NCBI GenBank assembly: GCA_964059195.1
Contig: CAXKWD010000003.1
Span: 18,024,606-18,088,605, forward strand
Origin: Ectobius pallidus
Taxonomy: Eukaryota; Arthropoda; Insecta; Blattodea; Ectobiidae
Reading direction: 5' to 3'
Length of the DNA stretch: 64,000 nt
A program made the translations under genes and the position numbers. Under the pieces are notes generated by a model. The model saw nothing but the letters and a program-made list of their open reading frames with translations. It was not told the origin of the DNA and searched no databases. Each line of letters starts with the position of its first letter. Position 1 is the stretch's first letter. This document shows positions 53,173 through 63,865 of this stretch, in pieces.

Positions 53173-53945
53173 TCTACTCTTATACAATTCAACGGCCCTA
53201 AATAGCGTGCTTGCTCGCTCGCCCGCTCGCCCGCTTCGTGAGACATCGAGTATACTCGGCGATGTTCGTCTCTCGCAGTGTAAACTTTCATGACGACTAC
53301 GAAATTAGGAGAACCGTTTCTTTATTATATCAAGCCTATGTGAAATGAACACAATGAACAAATATTCTGATTTTATTTTTACTTACAATTTTCATACCTC
53401 TGAACCACAAACATTTTTAATACACTGCCAGTGTAAATTTCTTTAAAATCCTGGAGTCAATTAATAATGACGGGTGAAGCCGCGGGCTTCAGCTTTAATA
53501 TATTGATAGTTTAATCCTCGAAGTATCGCGGACAGAAAAAATCCAAATCTATCACTCCTTCCCTTGAAAAATTATATGATTTCTGAAAATTACACTGAAT
53601 TTATCAAATAAAATTCACATCATATTCATCTGTCAACAAACAGTTGAGAAACGATACATATTATACACCGCCGTCTCGAGAATTATACAGTTTAGAAGGC
53701 AGTGGTTCACAGTTATCTTTGGAACTGCATAATCGAATCTGAGATCGTTTTCCCAGGTGGCGATTTCTAATCGTGGAATGTACTCTTCAAGCCGGAATTT
53801 TAGCTGTTTCATTAATTATTAATGGTTTAGTTTATGAATGATTCTCGTGCAAGTTTTAATAAATATAATGCTTTAATAATTATTATACTATTAATTTTTA
53901 ATTTTTCAATTAATTATCGTGAGCGAAGCCGCGGGCACGTCCTAG
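53173..53945 (+). mobile_element. Helitron family H, copy 1, 773 bp
   Basis: Starts TCTACTCTTATACAATTCAA after A; ends GAGCGAAGCCGCGGGCACGT then CCTAG, followed by T. An internal second GGGTGAAGCCGCGGGC motif lies near 53471. No Rep/helicase, so non-autonomous. It inserted directly beside the LINE-A tail. Confidence 0.88.
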
Positions 53946-54377
53946 TATATACATAAAATTGTCTAAAAACAGACTGATCTTGTTAGGCTGTGTATCTTCT
54001 GGTAGCCTTGGACAGGGCAGCTATGATTTTTATTATTCTCTAAATACGGTACATTATGTCTTCCCTTGTCTTTTGTGCTTGTACGCCTGACTTTCCCCGG
54101 CAACTTCTACGACACAGCTGAGTGCGGGCTAGTCTAATCGATTTACGCAGGCGTTTAGAGTTCGCAGTCCACTTTGCATTGTGCACAAGGATGTTTCACT
54201 GAGGCTTGCATGAATGGCGAATGAAAACATCAAACACTAGTAGGCTTATTTAGGCTTAAAGTGTCACTTATACTTGGTTGGAGGTTTTTATTTATAAACT
54301 AAAATTCTCTCAAAGCGTGAACATTTTTAAGCAATTTAATCGTCAGAGGAAGGCCTTGGAGTTGTACAGTTAATTTA
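53946..54377. other. Unassigned stretch
   Basis: Nothing supported between the Helitron and the foldback. Confidence 0.35.
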
Positions 54378-55350
54378 ATTCTAGAGTGATAGGGAAAAAG
54401 CGAATAAGTAAAAAAAATCCAAAGTTTCAAGAGAGACAAAAACAATTCATGTTACAATATTTAGTTCAGCTACCCAGATAGTTTTACATACGATCTTATA
54501 CAATGTAAAAATATCTGGGTGGGCTGAACTAAATCTACTCTTATACAATTCAACGGCCATAAATAGCGTGCTTGTTCGCCCGCTTCATGAGACATCGGGT
54601 ATACTCGGCGATGTTCGTCTCTCGCAGTCTAAACTTTCATGACGACTACAAAATTAGGAAGGAAAACCGTTTCTTTATTATATAAGGCCTAAGTGAAATG
54701 AACACAATGAACAAATATTCTAATTTTATTTTTACTTACAATTTTCATAGCTCTGAACCACAAACATTTTTAATAATCTACCAGTGTAATTTTCTTAAAA
54801 ATCCTGGAGTCAATGAATAATGGCGGGCGAAGCCGGGGGCAACAGCTGTAAAATATTGATGGTTTTATCTCTTGAAATATCGCTGATAATAATAATCCAA
54901 ACAAACCATTCCTTCCCTTGAAACATTATATAATTTCTGAAAATTACACTGAATTGATAAAATAAAATTCACATCATATTCATGTCAATAAACAGCTGAG
55001 AAACAATACGTATTATGTGTTCACAGGTTCTTTGGAACTGCATAATCGATTCTGATATAGTTTTCCCAGGGGGCGCTTTCATGTCGTGGAATGTACTCTA
55101 AAGCAGGAATTTTAGCTGTTTCATTAATTATTAATAGCTTAGTTTATGAATGATTCGCGTGCAAGTGTTAATAAATATAATGCTTTAATAATTATTATAC
55201 TATTAATTTTTAATTTTTAAAAGAATTATCGTGGCGAAGCCACGGGCACCTCCTAGTATTGTAACAATGCTGTGGAAATAAATTGCTTTTTGTCTCCCTT
55301 GAAACTTTGGTTTTCTGACTTATTCGTTTTTTCCCTACCACTCTAGAATT
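54378..55350. repeat. Foldback element split by Helitron H
   Basis: Left arm 54378-54489 and right arm 54503-54533 plus 55257-55350 are inverted copies: AATTCTAGAGTGATAGGG versus CCCTACCACTCTAGAATT, CCAAAGTTTCAAGAGAGAC versus GTCTCCCTTGAAACTTTGG, TTTAGTTCAGC versus GCTGAACTAAA. Removing the Helitron joins ...GAACTAAA to TATTGTAAC, restoring symmetry with GTTACAATATTTAGTTC on the left. The original element was about 250 bp. Confidence 0.9.
54534..55256 (+). mobile_element. Helitron family H, copy 2, 723 bp
   Basis: Starts TCTACTCTTATACAATTCAA after A (54533) and ends CTAG followed by T (55257). The 3' hairpin GTGGCGAAGCCAC is perfect (5-bp stem, GAA loop), then 9 bp and CTAG. Very similar to copy 1 across its length. 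No coding. Confidence 0.93.
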
Positions 55351-55679
55351 CAGAAGGCTTTGATTCTCGTTGTTTAAATTATTATTGATCCTATGAGAGG
55401 TTACATTTTATCCAGCCATCCATGAAAAGATAAATTAACCCGACAATTTACCCTTGGAAATATCTAGCCCGAGTTTGTAGGAATATTTTCATATTTTACG
55501 CCAGGAAAATCTCAAATCGTTCAATATTTTTCTGTCATTTTCATATTTACCCAGAGGACATTTTTCTAGAAACTCGCCACAAGTGTATGTGATTGTTACC
55601 TCTAAATTATTTGAGTTTGTAAAAGTTATTCTTGTATAAATTGGATAACTATTCATCCATCGCGAGTTTATAGAAACCG
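55351..55679. other. Unassigned stretch
   Basis: No coding or shared repeat. Confidence 0.35.
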
Positions 55680-55783
55680 GGCATAAGACGGTTAAAATCG
55701 TTTGTTTAAAGCCAACAGAGGACTATTCCAAGGAAATAAAAGGCTAAAATACCTTTTATAAAAGCCTAAAAATCCGTGCCCTA
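55680..55783 (+). mobile_element. hAT-C subtype 2, right end
   Basis: TAAGACGGTTAAAATCGTTT, AATAAAAGGCTAAAATACC and GCCTAAAAATCCGTGCCCTA match 25830-25931. Confidence 0.75.
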
Positions 55784-55822
55784 CTGATCGTACTTCTCCA
55801 CGTGAATGTACCGATTTTGAAG

Positions 55823-55995
55823 CCTGAGAATAGAGAACGCAACTTCTCCGACAGATGTGTAATGCACGAAGTCTTCACACAGGCTTGCAGGGGCATTGCT
55901 GTTTGAACGCCTGAGAATAGAGAACGCAACTTCTCCGACAGATGTGTACTGCACGAAGTCTAAACACACGCTTACAGGGGCATGCTGATTTCCCA
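55823..55995 (+). repeat. ~97-bp tandem duplication
   Basis: CCTGAGAATAGAGAACGCAA and CTTCTCCGACAGATGTGTA repeat at 55823 and 55920; both are followed by TGCACGAAGTCT and GGGGCAT. Confidence 0.9.
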
Positions 55996-56469
55996 CCACA
56001 CGTTGTGTGCGGGGCGAGCGAGAGGCAAGCTCCTTAGACTATCACGTGGACGCAACCCTCATGAGATTTTCGCTCATATTTGTGTGTGTACGCATATGTA
56101 CGTGCGTGAATACGTGCATATTGCTACAGCCAAGGGTCTGTATGGTTTATTTGAACAAGACTGTGTAGTAAATGATTTATAGCAGAGCTCGTGGAAAGGG
56201 AATGCATATCCAAACTTAATGGGTACTTTCAACTCACATTTATGTACAATATGTTAGATACGATAAAAAAAATAAACAAATAAATAAATAAAATAAGTAA
56301 ATAAAACTTTTTCATATTTATTTTACATGAATTAACATTATAAGTACATTCATTAAGAAATATTTAAAATAATTTTTATATGCAGAATGTCCCAGAATTC
56401 AAGCGAGAAGATTGAAAATATTTTGTGACAAGGAATTTATTATTTACTCTTCGTAAACATTACAGATCT
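55996..56469. other. Unassigned, with an AAAT/AATA run
   Basis: AAATAAATAAATAAA-type run at 56268-56305. No coding of note. Confidence 0.4.
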
Positions 56470-56978
56470 CGTAAAATAATAAAATCAAATAAACTGCTCT
56501 AACAAAGTGCCAGAATGCTTTTGATTAATCAGTGATAATTGCAATTATGATATGCAGAAAATAAGTTATTTTTTAAATCGATTTCCGAGTTAAGCCCAAG
56601 ATCGATTCATTAAGCAGGGCTTACAAAAGAACAAAGCATATGTGAAGGAATATGTGGGTAGTGTTATTTGTCAAAGCTACCTGTATTGAAACTTCCAAAG
56701 CCGTAAATGAACACTGTAAAACAATATGTTGTCATTAGAGCTGATTTGTGTTTGATAAATTCTTTCTAATATATACCATAAAATAGTCACTAAATTGGGC
56801 ATTACTCCTTTACCGGTCAACCGATTTGGTTCAAATCAATAGGCTTCTTCCCATGGACATTATAAATGCGTATACCAATTTTAATGAAAATCCGGTAAGG
56901 CGTATTTGCGTTATCGCGCGTACAGACAGACGGACAGACATTTTCCCGTCATCTCATAAAGTACCATTCTGGCACTTA
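56470..56978 (-). repeat. Interspersed repeat P
   Basis: Minus strand: AAGTGCCAGAATGGTACTTT, GTCTGTCCGTCTGTCTGTAC, GGTTGACCGGTAAAGGAGT, to AGCATTCTGGCACTTTG. Inverted AAGTGCCAGAATG/CATTCTGGCACTT are clear here. Confidence 0.88.
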
Positions 56979-57109
56979 ATAAATTTACTCCTACAAATTA
57001 CAATCCAAATTATTTACAAAGTTAAATTATAACGCCACCCCAAAAAACGAAGCAAAATGTTCAAGCCTTTTGATATCACCTGCCCTTTAGGCATGAAACA
57101 CACCTATTC

Positions 57110-57160
57110 AGTGATAATATTACAGGAGAAAAATTCCTTTGACACTGGGATTTGAATTCA
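57110..57160 (-). mobile_element. SINE family S2, tail fragment
   Basis: Reverse complement reads CAAATCCCAGTGTCAAAGGA, ATTTTTCTCCTGTAATATTA. Confidence 0.65.
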
Positions 57161-57669
57161 GTGCATATGTTATTTGTTCTTAAATATTATATTACGTCAG
57201 AAAAATATCAGCACTTTTCAAATATTTTGACGAGAAATTATCTGCAGACCAATAGATTACAGAACTCGTTGACAGAATTCTCCGGAATACGCTTAAAAGA
57301 TAGTAGAGAAAAACCAATTGCCAAAAGCAATACTCACGTCTGGGTGCCTGTTTTGGGTGTTGTGTGATTTTAATGACTTTTTAAAATAAACCGAGTAAAA
57401 TATGTTTCACAATTTAAGATTTTTATAATTGAGGTTTTTATGTTGACGAAAGAAGTCTAAAAATTAATAGTATACAACCTCCTGAGTAAATAACTTCTCC
57501 GACTATTAAACATAAGTTATTTATGAAGAAAATAAGTCATAAAAGAGAGTGTGAAGTTAAACAAAGCCAATATTATATATAAACTAAGCCCATTTTAAAT
57601 ATTGATGATTTGAATACGGAACTACGTGGTACAATACCTGCATATTATTAATTTCGATCTTCATACAAC
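57161..57669. other. Unassigned stretch
   Basis: The frame 57152-57367 has no recognised motif. Confidence 0.35.
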
Positions 57670-57974
57670 GGAAAGGCCCCAGGAGGGTGGTAGAGCTGAG
57701 GACGATTCAGTGATAGTGTTTTTTATAAAGCTTTTGGAAAATTTGATTTTATAAATGTGACAAGGTGTAAGACAATGCAGTTTTGGTATTAATTTGTTAG
57801 GCATCCAAGCCAGCAAAATAAGATGCCCTGAAGATAGCGGCAATTCTCCGAAAGGCCTAGGCAAATATAAAAATAAAGTATTTTTCAATTATTTTCGTTT
57901 TCCTGCTGAGCTTAATTTGTTTTTAATTTATAATTTCCATCGATGCTGAGTATTTCAAACAGTAAAACCTAACC

Positions 57975-58372
57975 TTTCTTTCTTTGTCTTAGTTTTACCT
58001 CTCCCTTTTTGGATTTAAGCGAGGCCTTATAGGGAGAGGGATTAGCTATGGATCACATACATACTTTTTTTGACCAGGCAAGGACATGGAGGGCCTCCCA
58101 GGATGAGTGATCAGCCCAAATCCGGGGCCACCTCCGAGACAACACGAACACAGGACGAGACACACCATTCACACACACTCCAAACAAGGCGAGGATGGGA
58201 TGAAGATGATAATGACGGGCAGATGATATCTGGGGACCACAAGGGCCTAAAGTTACCCGACATTTGTCTCACAGGTGAGGAAAAACCCCAGAAAACCCCC
58301 ACCAATGTAACTTGTCCCGACCAGGATTCGAACCCGGGCCCGTTGCGTGAGAGGAGCGAAAGAAAACCTAAC
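57975..58372 (-). mobile_element. SINE family S7, 5'-truncated, in the foldback
   Basis: Perfect 11-bp duplication AAAACCTAACC at 57964-57974 and 58373-58383. The minus strand holds CGGGTTCGAATCCTGGTCGG and GGACAAGTTACATTGGTGG and ends AAACTAAGACAAAGAAAG. The A-box part of the head is missing. Frames on both strands at 58070-58390 cross it. Confidence 0.9.
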
Positions 58373-58399
58373 CTACTTTACAAAACATAACTTACCTTA

Positions 58400-58990
58400 T
58401 GGGCTATTCAGATAGAAACTTAACCGTAAACGTAAGAACGTAAACTTAAACGCATACTTTAGCACGGCATTGAGCATTCGCAATGAAAACTTAAACGTAT
58501 ATAACAACCAATCACAAACGAGAACTTGAACAGCTGCAGCAGACGAAAATACTTTCATGTTTCTATTAAACATGTGTAGGCCATTAAAAATTTAAGTCAT
58601 ACAAGCCTATGCAGACATATAAAAATTAACAGAATATTATATGGGCTGTAGTTCATATCTTGGGGAACTAAGTTCTTATATTTTCCTTCAATATCGCATC
58701 TTTATATAATGGATGCCATTTATCATAACGACGAGTTTCTCATTCATAGACGCCATCTCTTGGCTACTTCCACTTCCGTCTCCTGTTCTGTTCTCTGATT
58801 GGTTGTATCGTTATTTTTCGCATAAACATAACGCAGAAGCTTGGTGTCTGCAAGGTTCTACGTTACGTTTAATTTTACGTTTAAGTTTCACGTTTACGTG
58901 ATGCATTGTGAATGGTCACATCGAAAAACATGGCCCCAAACTTCTATGTTTACGTTACGTTTACGGTTAATTTTCTATCTGAATGGCCCA
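58400..58990. mobile_element. Harbinger-like MITE, 591 bp
   Basis: Termini TGGGCTATTCAGATAGAAAC and TTTTCTATCTGAATGGCCCA with TTA on both sides (58397-58399, 58991-58993). A 3-bp TTA/TAA duplication with GGGC ends fits PIF/Harbinger. ACGTAAAC/GTTTACGT repeats fill the subterminal regions, and CATTCGCAATG/CATTGTGAATG are inverted further in. No transposase. Confidence 0.82.
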
Positions 58991-59262
58991 TTAGTGTAGT
59001 TAACACAATATATAAGTAGCATAATCTACTAGTCTAGAAATATAAAACCTTGTACAGACAATAAATTACAGTACTCATAAATATTACGGTACAAGATTTT
59101 ATATATCTAGACTAGTAGCTGATGCTACTTATATATTATGTTAACTACAATAAGATAAATTATGTTTTGTAAAGTAGGTTAGGTTTTACTGTTTTAAATA
59201 CTGTGCATAGGTGGAAATTATAAATTTAAAAAAAAATTGAGTTGCTGGTATTATGTCTATTT

Positions 59263-59705
59263 TACTTTAATGAGTGAGTAAGTAAGAAATGGAGGCGAAT
59301 CTGCAGGCAACAGATAATTTAACGTGTAAGTACCGTATGTTAACATTAGCGTACAAGCCCAGGTAGTAATTTAGGAAGCTTGGTGCCTATGGGCAAAGAG
59401 AAGAGTATCTATCTGCACGCCTGCGAGGAGATGCACTTTGCAAGTGCACTTTGCTTGCACTTAACTCAGCCAGAATTAGCAGCTCTCGAGATGCAACATT
59501 GTCTTCACCGGGAACAGAACCTGGGAGCAATTTGAAACAAAGACAAGTATCTCTTGTATCAGCGCATCCCCAGCGAGTAGATGATCTCTCAGGAGGCACG
59601 AAGAATTAAATGCGACGATCTCTTCTCGCCTGTAGCCTTAATTTAGGAGTAAGCGAATCTAAAATATTTGAAGACAACGTGTGTTAAATGTTGTAGTAGT
59701 TTACC
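59263..59705. other. Unassigned stretch
   Basis: A local GCACTTTGCAAGTGC/TTTGCTTGCACTT palindrome near 59430-59462. The minus frame 59387-59599 has no motif. Confidence 0.35.
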
Positions 59706-60820
59706 CATTAAGTGCCAGAATGGTACTTTATGAGTAGACCTGGTATTTTAGGCTCTAAAAAATTAGTTTTAGGACCTAAAATAGGCTTTTAAAACAAGTA
59801 AATAGGATATTAAAAGATAAAATAGGCACTTAAAATGTGCTGCAAAAATGTGTAGATAGACAGATATTAGCCTTTAAAATATTACAATATACACTTAGAC
59901 TGTAACATGGTCTTTTTTTACTGCAAGAAACGTGATAGGCCTGTACCTATTCTTAACAGAATTAACTGCAAAATTAGGCATCACTAACTATATTCACTTA
60001 AATATTCTTTCACTTGCGACTTGACACAGTAGTCCTTCCCCCTTAATCCTCCCCCTCCCCCGTCAGTCAGCATTCCTAGGGGGGGCAATTGTTTGGAATA
60101 ATCATGTTTCTGTGAAAAACCCACCTCTGCTGTTCTGCTTTTCATTGAGAGATGTTTATTATAAAATTCTAAATATTACAGAAGTTGAATTTTATTTTAA
60201 ATGCACAAAATAGGCATTTTAGGCACTAAAATAGTAAAATAGGCTCTAAAGGTCCAAATAGGCATTTTGGGCACTATAAAACTCTATAAATGTAAGTGAT
60301 TTATCATGAAACGTCAACATATTTAACAATTTTCATGTTATTTCATAAGGAACAAAATAGGCATTTGCCTTAAAATCCCAGGTCTATTCATGAGATTGTG
60401 TGGGGACGGGAAAAGTCTATCAGTGTGTGTGTGTACGCGCGATAACTCAAATATGCTTTATCGGATTTTCATGAAACTTGGTATACGCATTTATAACATC
60501 CATGGGAAGACGCCTACTGATATTGGACCACATCGGTTGACCGGTACCGGAGTAATGCCCAATTTAGTGCCTATTTTATGGTAATATATTAGACAGAGTT
60601 TATCAAATGCAAATCAGTTATCATGACAACATATTGTTTTACAGTGTTCATATACGGCTTTGGAAGTTGCAATACAGGTGGCTTTGACAAGTAACACTAC
60701 CCACGGTTAACTTGGAAATCATTTAAAAATAACTTATTTTCTGCATATTAAAATTGTAATTATCGCTGATTAAACAAAAGCGTTCTTGCACTTTGTTACA
60801 TCAGTTTGCCTGATTTTATT
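59706..60820 (+). repeat. Interspersed repeat P split by an hAT
   Basis: 59706-59734 (TTAAGTGCCAGAATGGTACT) continues after the hAT at 60387 (ATTGTGTGGGGACGGGAAAA) to CATCAGTTTGCCTGATTTTA. No SINE S6 here. Confidence 0.88.
59735..60386. mobile_element. hAT-like element, 652 bp
   Basis: Termini TAGACCTGGTATTTTAGGC and GCCTTAAAATCCCAGGTCTA; flanks TTTATGAG (59727-59734) and TTCATGAG (60387-60394), 7/8. The interior carries many AAAATAGGC/AATAGGCA motifs at both ends, likely subterminal binding repeats. Non-coding. It interrupts P. Confidence 0.88.
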
Positions 60821-61166
60821 TTAGAAATGAACCTAGTCTCATTTTTTTTTCTTATACGAGAATGGATTGGAAACGCACTATTTTTTCTGCATTGGTATTG
60901 TGGCTGGGGTGTCGAAATTTCAAGGAGATGTAGTTTGAAGTTAAAATTTGAACGAACAACTTGCCAATAAAGATAATGTTCTCTTTCATACGTTGGCTAA
61001 CATTCTGTAACATTATATTATGCGTCTACTCTGTGCTCATGTAATGAAGTTTCAATTCAGAGCTGGCCATGTAAATAACAGAGGTCTAAGCCTACATCAT
61101 ATTATGTAACAAACATCGTATTATTTATCACTGAGGATGACCATAAGTTGGTGGAAATATATCTGA
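60821..61166. other. Unassigned stretch
   Basis: Nothing supported. Confidence 0.35.
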
Positions 61167-61802
61167 CTAGCTTAAAAGGCCCGTCGTCGCCCGGGTTTTT
61201 TATTTTGTAATTGGAAATTATCTTATGAAGGACTTCCGATTTTTTAAATTATAGGTCATTACATAAGTATTTAGAATTTGAAATAGGAAGAACGACTTAT
61301 CACACTTAAACCATTCTCACGGAAAACGCTTGGTATAGCTTTTTATGGCTCATAGAGGATGTAGAATTTTGCATCCCATGGCTTCTACACACCAATCCTG
61401 GTAGGGTTAAAATAAGAAGAAATAGAAATTCCGGTAACATAAAATATTTTTGCGGAATATTTTATTTCTCACTCTCATGTTCCCTTAAAACCGTTTTGGG
61501 GATGAAATTAAACATAATTTATTTCCAAGCCCATCTGAGACCACTGACAACAATATGTTGTCATGTGAACTGTGATTTGGATTTGATAATTCTGTGTAAA
61601 AAGGGATTAAGTATTCTAAAAAAATATTTAATTTTTGGCATTTAAAATACAAATTTTGCAAAATCCTTTCTTAGTGAGCACTTACATTATGAAACGAAGG
61701 TACTATCAAAATTCCAATTCCCTACCTATTACAGTTTAGGCTCTACGTTGATTCTCCGACATTAAGTCAGTCAGTCAGTCAGGACAAAAACTTTAATATT
61801 GA
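61167..61802 (-). mobile_element. Helitron family R, copy 2, 636 bp
   Basis: Plus-strand left edge A|CTAGCTTAAAAGGCCCGTCG (3' end of the minus-strand element, GC hairpin CCCGGGCGACGACGGG). Right edge GTCAGTCAGTCAGTCAGGAC then AATATTGA. The T expected after the right edge is C. About 220 bp shorter than 15468-16328, mainly around the centre. Confidence 0.82.
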
Positions 61803-62400
61803 CGAGGCTGAATAACTGCATTTTTAATTAACATATTTGATTACTCTAAGCTCAAAAACATAGAAGTTAGTGATTCCATAGTGTTCCCTTAATGACTGTT
61901 TAAGACTGTTCTTTTTCTTCTGTTTTGTTCACAATCATAGTTCTAGAGGATGATGTGTTTCTATCGGGATAATGCAGTGCTTTTCCCTGACTAGGGAGCA
62001 AACATCAGACGTGATAATGTATGGCATTCTCTACCCTAAGCATCCCCAAGCTTTATGCACTTCAATATGCTAATTGTTCCACACTCTTGACTGCGAATAA
62101 CTCACAAACATTCTGGCTCCCTCTGTAATTGTCATACACAGCGAACCAACATTTTCCATTCTCACAAAATACGTGGGGAGTTAAGACAGACGCTTTGAGA
62201 AACTAGACTCCCTTTCAGTACACTCTGTGAAGCACTATTGCTCGGTCGAAAACTTTTACCTAAGAGATCTTACAACCTTACATAGGCTATACCGTCTCCA
62301 TGCATGACATAACTTTCTCTTTTAAAGCATTCTCTACTAGCCACACTGGGAACTGTTCTACTAGCGCTTAGCATATTAATTTTAATACCTATTTGTGTAT
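61803..62400. other. Unassigned stretch
   Basis: The minus frame 62270-62497 enters the foldback and has no motif. Confidence 0.35.
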
Positions 62401-63352
62401 TAGCCCAGTCAAATGTTACAAAAAAAATGCGTGAACTTACATTAAATGGAGTATTAATGATTTTTGGAGGGAAGTTTCGGACCATTACTAGGATCACAAA
62501 TCCAGATTTGCAACCCTCAGAAACCTGTGCTCACTGAATGGCGGTCGAAATAAACCGGTTTTTCCGGCGTTTTTCGGTTTTTCGACAATATTTCCTAAAC
62601 TATGCGTTTGTTGAAAAGAATCTTTCTTAGCTTTTTTAAAGTAAATTAAATTTTCTAAAATATGAGATCAAAATAGGAATACAGGCAAAATGACATGTAC
62701 TACAGAAAAGCCAAGAGAACAAAAGTTGTAGGCAATTTAATAAGCTTTTAATATGAGCTATAGCTGGTTCTTGTGGCTCAGATAGTCTCGTCATAAATGA
62801 CAAAAACCGAAAATATGAAAAAAATGTTTTTTTGGGTGAAAGTTGAATAACATCCTTTCCTCCACTTTTTTTGGTAACATGTTGGCGGATAATGTCTTGG
62901 GGTGATATCTCAAATTAAAGCTTATTAAATTGCCTACAACTTTTGTTCTCTTGACTTTTCTTTAGGACTTGTCAGTTTGTCGGTATTCAGTTCGAAACAC
63001 GAAGAAAACTTAAAATTTTAACTTTTTGGAGAAAAAGGCTCATCTTTGAAAAGCCGTGTCTCGGTAACTATATAACTTACAAAAACGATTTTGATCTCAT
63101 ATTTTAGAAAATTTAGTTTACGTTTAAAAAGAAAAGAAATATTATTTTCAACAAACGCATAGTTTAGGAGATAATGTTGAAAAACCGAAAAAGTCCGAAA
63201 AACCGGTTTATTTCGACCGCCATTCAGCGAGCACAGGTTTCTGAGGGTTTCAAATCTGGATTTGTGATCCCATTAATGGTTCGAAAACTCCCCTCCAAAA
63301 ATCATTAATATTCCATTTAATTTAAGTTCCGATGTAACATTTGACTGAGCTA
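62401..63352. repeat. Large foldback, ~950 bp, arms ~370-450 bp
   Basis: Left arm 62401-62770, right arm 62900-63352. Matched pairs from outside in: CCCAGTCAAATGTTAC/GTAACATTTGACTGAG, GATCACAAATCCAGATTTG/CAAATCTGGATTTGTGATC, TGAATGGCGGTCGAAATAAA/TTTATTTCGACCGCCATTCA, AACTATGCGTTTGTTGAAAA/TTTTCAACAAACGCATAGTT, GAGAACAAAAGTTGTAGGCA/TGCCTACAACTTTTGTTCTC. The right arm has ~70 extra bases near 62990-63060. Non-coding. No obvious target duplication. Confidence 0.93.
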
Positions 63353-63659
63353 TATGAAGTACGCAAAATAACACTTATGCAGACGAACGTAGTACAGCGG
63401 CCGAGGCGTAAGCCACCTGAATCCCGGAACAATAATGAACCGTATAGTACGTACCAATACGAAATGCGGTATTTATGTGAGTCTTTTTTGTAAACAATAA
63501 TGCTTACGAACTAGTATTTATAAAAAGCTTGTGAAAATATGAATGATAATCCCGAGGAAATTTCAATCCAAGCCAGAAACATTGAATTGGAGCTGCTGCC
63601 AGCAACTTCACGGCAGCAGTACTAGGCCGATAAAACTGCATTTTGAATGCAGTTTTATG
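63353..63659. other. Unassigned, with two compact hairpins
   Basis: CTGCTGCC...GGCAGCAG at 63592-63620 and a 13-bp perfect stem ATAAAACTGCATT/AATGCAGTTTTAT with a TTG loop at 63630-63658. Confidence 0.5.
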
Positions 63660-63790
63660 CAATTTTAGCGGCCTTGGTTGCTAAAATGAAATTTTTCGGC
63701 TTGTTACCAGTCCGACAAGCAACTGTTTTAGAGAGCGTGTACTAAAAATAGTTTTTTACTTCGGCTCGACTCTAAAAATAAACTTATGTT
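63660..63790 (+). repeat. Dispersed repeat family T, copy 2
   Basis: TTTTTCGGCTTGTTACCAGT, CCGACAAGCAACTGTTTTA and AGAGCGTGTACTAAAAA match 2715-2830. Confidence 0.65.
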
Positions 63791-63865
63791 AATTTTAGCC
63801 TAAATTATTTCCAAGTTTATGGTATCTGTGTATTTATAAGTTTTATCATTGTGTATAACAGTTCC

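Larger units (their letters stand above)
57904..59240. repeat. Palindromic foldback element with two insertions in its left arm
   Basis: Left arm pieces: 57904-57974, 58373-58399, 58994-59056. Right arm: 59090-59240. Pairs include AATTTATAATTTCCATC/GGTGGAAATTATAAATT, AGTAAAACCTAACC/GGTTAGGTTTTACT, CTACTTTACAAAACATAA/TTATGTTTTGTAAAGTAG and TAGTTAACACAATATATAAG/CTTATATATTATGTTAACTA. Without insertions it would be about 350 bp. Confidence 0.88.
57670..59262 (+). mobile_element. MITE-F copy 2, split by a nested foldback
   Basis: 57670-57890 matches the loop and right stem of MITE-F (GATTCAGTGATAGTG, TAAATGTGACAAGG, GATGCCCTGAAGATAGCGGC, CCGAAAGGCCTAGGC) up to ATTTTTCAATT. The TIR resumes at about 59238 with TTGAGTTGCTGGTATTATGT. 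The left TIR is lost. Confidence 0.75.
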
